Shown: positions 59,474-64,000 of the stretch, in pieces | Layout: each line of letters starts with the position of its first letter | How positions within the stretch are numbered: the stretch's first letter is position 1 | NCBI GenBank assembly: GCA_025548565.1 | Contig: JAJLPB010000019.1 | Span: forward strand, 1-64,000 | Length of the DNA stretch: 64,000 bases | Source of the DNA: Rugamonas sp. A1-17 | Lineage (GTDB): Bacteria; Pseudomonadota; Gammaproteobacteria; Burkholderiales; Burkholderiaceae_D | Direction: 5' to 3' | Translations under genes and position numbers: made by a program | Notes under the pieces: generated by a model | The model's input: the letters and a program-made list of their open reading frames with translations, nothing else | Database searches by the model: none | Told to the model about the DNA's origin: nothing

Positions 59474-61750
59474 CTAGCGCCAGAAGCGCGCGCTGCCGGT
59501 GTCGCGCAGATCGTCGCTCAGTTCCTGCAGCTTGGCGGCCGACTCAGGCAGTTGCGCGGCCCTCAGCGTCTCGTACCCCTGCTTGAAAGCGTGTCGCAGG
59601 CGCGCGCTGTCTTCGCCCCGCAGCTTGGGCAGGATTTTCGAGAACACCGCCTGGTCGAGCGCGGAGTTGAACTCGATTTCGCTGCCGCTGCGCGCGAAGC
59701 TGACATAGCCCAGGATGTCGCCGATGGTGCGCCAACCGAAATGCCGCTTGACGGGACGCAGCGCCTGATACAGCTCGCCCAACACCTGGCGCATCCTGGA
59801 CAGCTCCTGAGCGCTCAGCGTGCTGCCAGCCCATCCGGGATAGGCGTCGACGTCGACGTCCCAGAACTCCAGCACTGCGGCGCGGTCGAGCACCTTGTCG
59901 CTCAGGCCGTGGGTGGTTTCATCCATGTTGACGGTGCCGATGATGCACAGGTTGCGGGGATAGCGTATACGCGGCGGTACGCCGCTGACATCGCCGTCCA
60001 GCGCATGCAGCTCGATCATGCCGCCGGTCTCCATGGCCGATAGCAGGGGCGCCATGTATTGCTCGGGGTGCGACAGGTTCATCTCGTCCAACACCACCGT
60101 GTAGGGGTGGCCCGGATTGGCGCTGGCGCGCAACAGGAAGTTCAGGAAGCCGGTCCGGACATAGGTGTCGCTGGCCAGGGGATTGATATAGCCCAGCAGG
60201 CTGGCGGGATCATGCCAGCCCGGCTGTACTGGTTCGGTATACAGCCCGGCCGTCGGGTCGGCATGGCCGCGCCACAGAGCCTGCGCATAGCGGCGCGCGA
60301 GCAAGGTCTTGCCGGCGCCGCTTAGGCCCGCCAGGATGACGAAATGGCGCGTCTCGCTGCTCCACAAGCTAGCATTGAGGCGAGCGATCAGCTGGGCAGG
60401 GAAGACGGCATCGCCCGGGAAGCTGGCGACGATCTCGCCCAGCGCCGGGCGCAGCACCGGCCCTTGGTCGATCGCCAGCTCGCCCTGGTTGTCCAGCACC
60501 AAGTCGGGCGCCAGGGGCAAGAATTCCGGGGGCCAGTCGATGCGTTCCGCCCACTGCTGACCTTCTTCGGTCAGTCCATAGCCGGTGCGCGGGTCGCCGC
60601 TGAACAGCCCCAGGTTGCGCTGCCAGTCCAGGATCCTGCCGGGCATGGTCGGCGTGGTCCAGCCGGGGTTCACCTTAGCCAGCAGGGCAAGCAATTGCTC
60701 CTGGGTCCTCGGGCCATGGCGCAAGGCATCCAGGATGTGGTCAAAGCCCAGGATCCGGGTGATCAGCCAGTCGGAAACCGCATATGGCTCAGCGCTTTCA
60801 CTTTCCAGCACGGCCTGGCCGCGCCGGGTCGGCACCAGCCACTCACCCTTGGCGTCCAGGACGCCCCATTCACCGATCAGGGCGTTGAAGGTCGCATCCA
60901 CCGAAGACGGTGCCAGGGACGGGTTGATCGACCGGATATGCTCCTTGAAGTCCTCTCTGGTGCAGCCTTCGTTGGCGAACTCCAGCATGCTGCGCACCGT
61001 GCTGAAGCCGCCGTTGATGGTCATCATGCTGCGGCGGCGCCGGTCTGCCGGCCTCGGCGTCAGGCGCGGTTCACCAGGCAGCTCGTCGGGATCGCTCTCG
61101 CTGGTGTCGTCGGCCTGTTTCGGCAGGCGGGTCAGTAGCAGCCACGGCAGGGTCATGCGCCGCACGCCTTCCGCTTGCGGTGGCGGCGCAACGGGACCCA
61201 TGACGGCCGTCAGCCGGTCCAAGACGGCCCTGTGCACCACGACGGGGTGAATTCCGACCTTGGCGGGGATGCCCATCGCTTCGGCCAACTGGCGGATCGC
61301 CAAAGTGAACGAGAGCGTGGCGAATTCCGCCGGTAGCAGCGACGCGAAGACGTTATACAGTTTTAACTTTGGAAACTTCGGCAGCCTAGTCCGGATGTGG
61401 GCTTCGCATTCTTTGTACAGCTGTACCAGGAAGGTCGTGCGGTCGGGTCCGATCGGTGGCAGTGCGCTATCGCGCAGCTTCCACAGCAGGGCTATGAGTT
61501 TATCGTCAGTAAGTAGCGCTTCGACGTCGATAGCGCCGCCACGGCCAAAGTTGGAGATGGCCCGGCTGGACCAAAGCCGGCGCTGGAAATCGACGGTTTT
61601 GAATTCCTGAAACGAAACGGCCGCCACCATGTTGAGGTGGTCCTGGACGTCACGCATCCATTGCTGCTGCTTGTCGCTGCGCTGGCGCTGTTCCTCGGCA
61701 TCTTGGCAGCTCTTGAGAAGGTCCTGGTCAGATAATAGTGCTTGAGTCAA
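59474..61750 (-). CDS. McrB-like AAA+ ATPase/GTPase
   Basis: 758 aa, TTG start (61750) with AGGAA upstream. The N-terminal 450 residues include two WH-like parts (GGFSTVRSMLEFANEGCTRE) and are unassigned. The AAA+ core has Walker A GLSGAGKTLLARRYAQALW, a middle block YTVVLDEMNLSHPEQYMAPL (Walker B), and the McrB-type GTVNMDETTHGLSDKVLDRA. It drives the paired nuclease by NTP hydrolysis. Confidence 0.88.
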   Translation of the reverse strand: MTQALLSDQDLLKSCQDAEEQRQRSDKQQQWMRDVQDHLNMVAAVSFQEFKTVDFQRRLWSSRAISNFGRGGAIDVEALLTDDKLIALLWKLRDSALPPIGPDRTTFLVQLYKECEAHIRTRLPKFPKLKLYNVFASLLPAEFATLSFTLAIRQLAEAMGIPAKVGIHPVVVHRAVLDRLTAVMGPVAPPPQAEGVRRMTLPWLLLTRLPKQADDTSESDPDELPGEPRLTPRPADRRRRSMMTINGGFSTVRSMLEFANEGCTREDFKEHIRSINPSLAPSSVDATFNALIGEWGVLDAKGEWLVPTRRGQAVLESESAEPYAVSDWLITRILGFDHILDALRHGPRTQEQLLALLAKVNPGWTTPTMPGRILDWQRNLGLFSGDPRTGYGLTEEGQQWAERIDWPPEFLPLAPDLVLDNQGELAIDQGPVLRPALGEIVASFPGDAVFPAQLIARLNASLWSSETRHFVILAGLSGAGKTLLARRYAQALWRGHADPTAGLYTEPVQPGWHDPASLLGYINPLASDTYVRTGFLNFLLRASANPGHPYTVVLDEMNLSHPEQYMAPLLSAMETGGMIELHALDGDVSGVPPRIRYPRNLCIIGTVNMDETTHGLSDKVLDRAAVLEFWDVDVDAYPGWAGSTLSAQELSRMRQVLGELYQALRPVKRHFGWRTIGDILGYVSFARSGSEIEFNSALDQAVFSKILPKLRGEDSARLRHAFKQGYETLRAAQLPESAAKLQELSDDLRDTGSARFWR

Positions 61751-62427
61751 CTCGGTTCCTATCGACGGGTAGTGATGGAGTGGCTGCCGTATGTGCCGCC
61801 AGAGTAAGCGTTGGCGCGGCGCCTACGGGCTCCCTACAGTATTGTAGTGGTTTTCCCTTATGGAAAGATCACCAATTATTACAGGGGCGCCACGGCAGCC
61901 CCCTTAAAATGCGAGTGCGGCGCGCCGCCGTTAGAAAAAGGCCCTGGCTGTTTGAAAACCCGAGCTTCTGTGCCGCGAATTGTTGGCGCCGACGCCGAAT
62001 AGACACAGGCCGCCGAAAATCGTTAACCCAAGCGAATTTCCCGCGAACGCATTCCCAGCAAGGTATTTCAGACCAGAATGTTGATTTGCATGAGCTTTTG
62101 AACCAACCTCAGGCACAGATTTGCATCGCCGGATGTTCCGTGCGACCTGGCGCATAGTCCATCCACTGGTAGGCCGGTCCGCGAAACGGCGGGTCAATCA
62201 TACTGGGTCAAATCGGCGCGCAAACGAACACAATTAAAATTCAGCGTCCAGAAAATTTTCACCGATTCAATGACTGCAAGGCTTTCTGCGAATCTCGTTG
62301 GAAACTCCGCGCACTAAAAGCTGGAAAGTTTTCGACGCTGTTTGACAGGTTTTTGTATGGAGAGAAGAAATTTAGCGGATGAACCATGGCTCGGGTCGAA
62401 TGGGATGGGAGGCGAAATATGAATTAG
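61751..62427. other. Intergenic stretch, one possible microgene
   Basis: About 680 bases upstream of mcrB-like. A minus-strand frame at 62109-62201 reads MIDPPFRGPAYQWMDYAPGR and ends EHPAMQICA; it is protein-like but has no ribosome site. No other gene seen. Confidence 0.4.
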
Positions 62428-64000
62428 TCAACTAAGTTCAAGTCCGGCAGAAACGGCGTCGAGTAAGATCGCGCGAATTGCTCGCCATTGGTCAGCGATC
62501 GCGTCAAAGGCCCCAACTGGCAAGCGTTGGTTGCTGGATAAACCTCCAAGCATTTCCAGTACCTGAGAGAGTGCATCTGCATTGAGGCGGCCTGTGGTCG
62601 CCAAATAGCGTGCAAAACTGCAACTGATGCTTGGATCAATGTCAAACCGAATGCGCGCGGTCAGCAAGACTTCCAACTCCGCATCCCGTTGGAGCCTCTC
62701 AGCGACTGCTAGGTTGATAACCCGCTGCGCATCAAACTGCGAGCGCCCGCGACGTGTCACCATAGCCTCAAGCAGCTTGCAGAAGCTGACGCTGTCGGCA
62801 CGGCAGGCTGCCACCTGGACCGCGACCGCCCAATCGCCAAAGTCGCGCCCCAGCGATTGTGCCTCAACTGGGAACGGCAGTTCATCCGCGCTGGGCGCGA
62901 AGATCGCAAGTGGAATCGCCGATGCAGCTGAGGGCGACTGCGCAAATCTCTCGACGAGCACGGGCCGTATGCCAGCATTTCCCAAAAAGTGGTCACGAAG
63001 TATGAACCCAACGTCCGCGTTGAGCAAAGCGCTATTGTTGTTCCGATCGTCGCTGCCAAGCGTTTCCCAACAGCGCCGAAGTAGGAGTTCGCTACCGGGG
63101 CGTTCCGCTGCGAGCGAACGCAAGGAGATTGCTTCCCGAGGAATGTCACCTTGCTCGGCTAGTAAGAGAAACGCTGCCTTTGCAGCTGGAGAGGCACTTG
63201 GAGCGACCGAAAGAATCGCTGCAAGTCGCTGGCCACCTCCGAGCGAAGTGAAACGCTCGTGCAACGTAGCGCCAAAGGCTGCTTCAAACTCAGCGAACCG
63301 CTCGCAAACCAGGCGCTCGAGCGTAGGGATGCGCTCGATCAGTCCGCCAGTTTCCAGAATAACCGGCTTGCCCCTCTCTTCTAGCGAGGACAGCGCGCCA
63401 AGCTCGCCAATCATCGTCAATCCAACGAGCGCCGCAGCGCGCATCGACTCCAAATCGGGTCCCAGTACCGTGGCCTGTGCAAGAAGGGCCTGTCGAGCCG
63501 TTGCGTACGCGTGCGATGGAAGTGCTCGATACCGCGCAATGAGCATGCGTACTCGGAGCTCTGGATCGGATTCCAGCATCGCATGCTCCAGCATACCTTC
63601 TAACGCCGTTCCGGTTGCGCCGGTCGCGGCGACCTCGACGACTTGCGTGCGTAGTTCGACTGGCAGCGGCGTCGCTGCACCGACTAGCGCAGCCCCAATC
63701 TCGATGTCGTCAGGGTATGCGGCCGCGATTGCACCGAGCGGCGCATCGGGCTCGCGCAGAAGCTCAACTGCCATTGTACGGACGCCCGCATGCGCCCCAA
63801 ACGAACGAATCAAAATGAACGAGGGGTCGAAAATCTTACGCTGCTGCTCTGGAAAGGCAAGAATCGCCTCTACCGCAGCGTCGTCCGATCCATCACAGCC
63901 ACAGTCTTCAAGTCCGCGTGCAAGTAAGTCGCGGCGTACACCCGGTCGTAAGCTCATACGGAGCAAGCGCGCCCGCGCCGCTGCCTTATCCTTGATGATC
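62428..64000 (-). CDS. Large helical-repeat-like protein (5' end beyond right edge)
   Basis: The frame is open to base 64000, so the N-terminus lies outside the window; a TTG at 63966 is inside a continuous coding run. Alternating helices rich in Leu/Ala (SLRSLAAERPGSELLLRRCW, ALVGLTMIGELGALSSLEER) look like HEAT/ARM-type repeats. No catalytic motif seen. Function unknown. Confidence 0.65.
   Translation of the reverse strand, partial: IIKDKAAARARLLRMSLRPGVRRDLLARGLEDCGCDGSDDAAVEAILAFPEQQRKIFDPSFILIRSFGAHAGVRTMAVELLREPDAPLGAIAAAYPDDIEIGAALVGAATPLPVELRTQVVEVAATGATGTALEGMLEHAMLESDPELRVRMLIARYRALPSHAYATARQALLAQATVLGPDLESMRAAALVGLTMIGELGALSSLEERGKPVILETGGLIERIPTLERLVCERFAEFEAAFGATLHERFTSLGGGQRLAAILSVAPSASPAAKAAFLLLAEQGDIPREAISLRSLAAERPGSELLLRRCWETLGSDDRNNNSALLNADVGFILRDHFLGNAGIRPVLVERFAQSPSAASAIPLAIFAPSADELPFPVEAQSLGRDFGDWAVAVQVAACRADSVSFCKLLEAMVTRRGRSQFDAQRVINLAVAERLQRDAELEVLLTARIRFDIDPSISCSFARYLATTGRLNADALSQVLEMLGGLSSNQRLPVGAFDAIADQWRAIRAILLDAVSAGLELS

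Noticed and set aside
1..64000. CRISPR arrays, rRNA and tRNA genes
   Set aside because: No regularly spaced repeats, rRNA cores or cloverleaf-like sequences ending CCA were seen on reading; a covariance search would settle tRNA.

Overview
The window reads as accessory DNA (a large genomic island, integrative element or megaplasmid segment) from a betaproteobacterium, most likely Burkholderiales and perhaps Oxalobacteraceae. The basis is RdgC, an H-NS-type protein, an imuA-imuB-dnaE2 SOS cassette and a mosaic GC content. The genus is inference. No rRNA, tRNA or CRISPR array was seen, and few core metabolic genes are present.
Layout. (1) 0-2.5 kb: two tandem glycine-rich secreted paralogs, the first cut by the left edge. 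(2) 2.8-12.4 kb: nucleic-acid and signalling genes: rdgC, a DUF1173-like protein, an EAL phosphodiesterase, an extra RNase III coupled to a Tat-exported M15-type peptidase, a pair of KIERI paralogs, a small HTH protein, a Dsb-like thiol protein and an H-NS-like protein. (3) 12.4-17.5 kb: plus-strand small genes separated by strong hairpins, including microproteins of 37-44 aa, with a recurrent short leader hairpin ending CGGCACAA or similar. (4) 17.6-18.8 kb: a GC-rich, frameshifted tyrosine recombinase. (5) 18.9-23.8 kb: a minus-strand train of about 16 tiny genes, most with AAGGAAA-like ribosome sites, behind a small HTH regulator flanked by two copies of a palindrome; an intact integrase and a GIY-YIG protein follow. 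(6) 26-32.2 kb: GC-rich dnaE2, imuB and imuA under a LexA box, with a divergent SRAP (YedK/HMCES-like) gene. (7) 32.7-40.4 kb: a membrane zincin, an HTH protein, and a coupled operon of a ThDP enzyme and two small citrate-synthase-like proteins that appear to lack key histidines, next to a divergent PD-(D/E)XK-like protein. (8) 40.7-45.3 kb: a gene reminiscent of DUF4942 and a giant adenine methyltransferase-SNF2 helicase fusion recalling phage P1 DarB. (9) 45.5-50.9 kb: membrane, zinc-finger-like, coiled-coil and glycosyltransferase-like genes and an RHH protein with two upstream palindromes. (10) 51-64 kb: a defence-island-like tract: two YkgJ-type metal-binding proteins, two membrane proteins, a C-H-D transglutaminase-like protein, a nitrilase-fold protein with an E-K-C triad, a HEPN Abi-like protein, an McrB/DUF2357 restriction pair, and a large repeat-like protein cut by the right edge.
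How the genes may work together. DNA repair and SOS (rdgC, imuABC, SRAP), restriction and anti-restriction (McrBC-like, methyltransferase-SNF2, PD-(D/E)XK, GIY-YIG, Abi) and small regulated gene trains are what a large mobile element carries. The strongest candidates for undescribed systems are the YkgJ/transglutaminase-like/nitrilase tract, the tiny-gene train under the TACGCATTGCGTA palindrome, the ThDP plus double citrate-synthase-like operon, and the methyltransferase-SNF2 locus.
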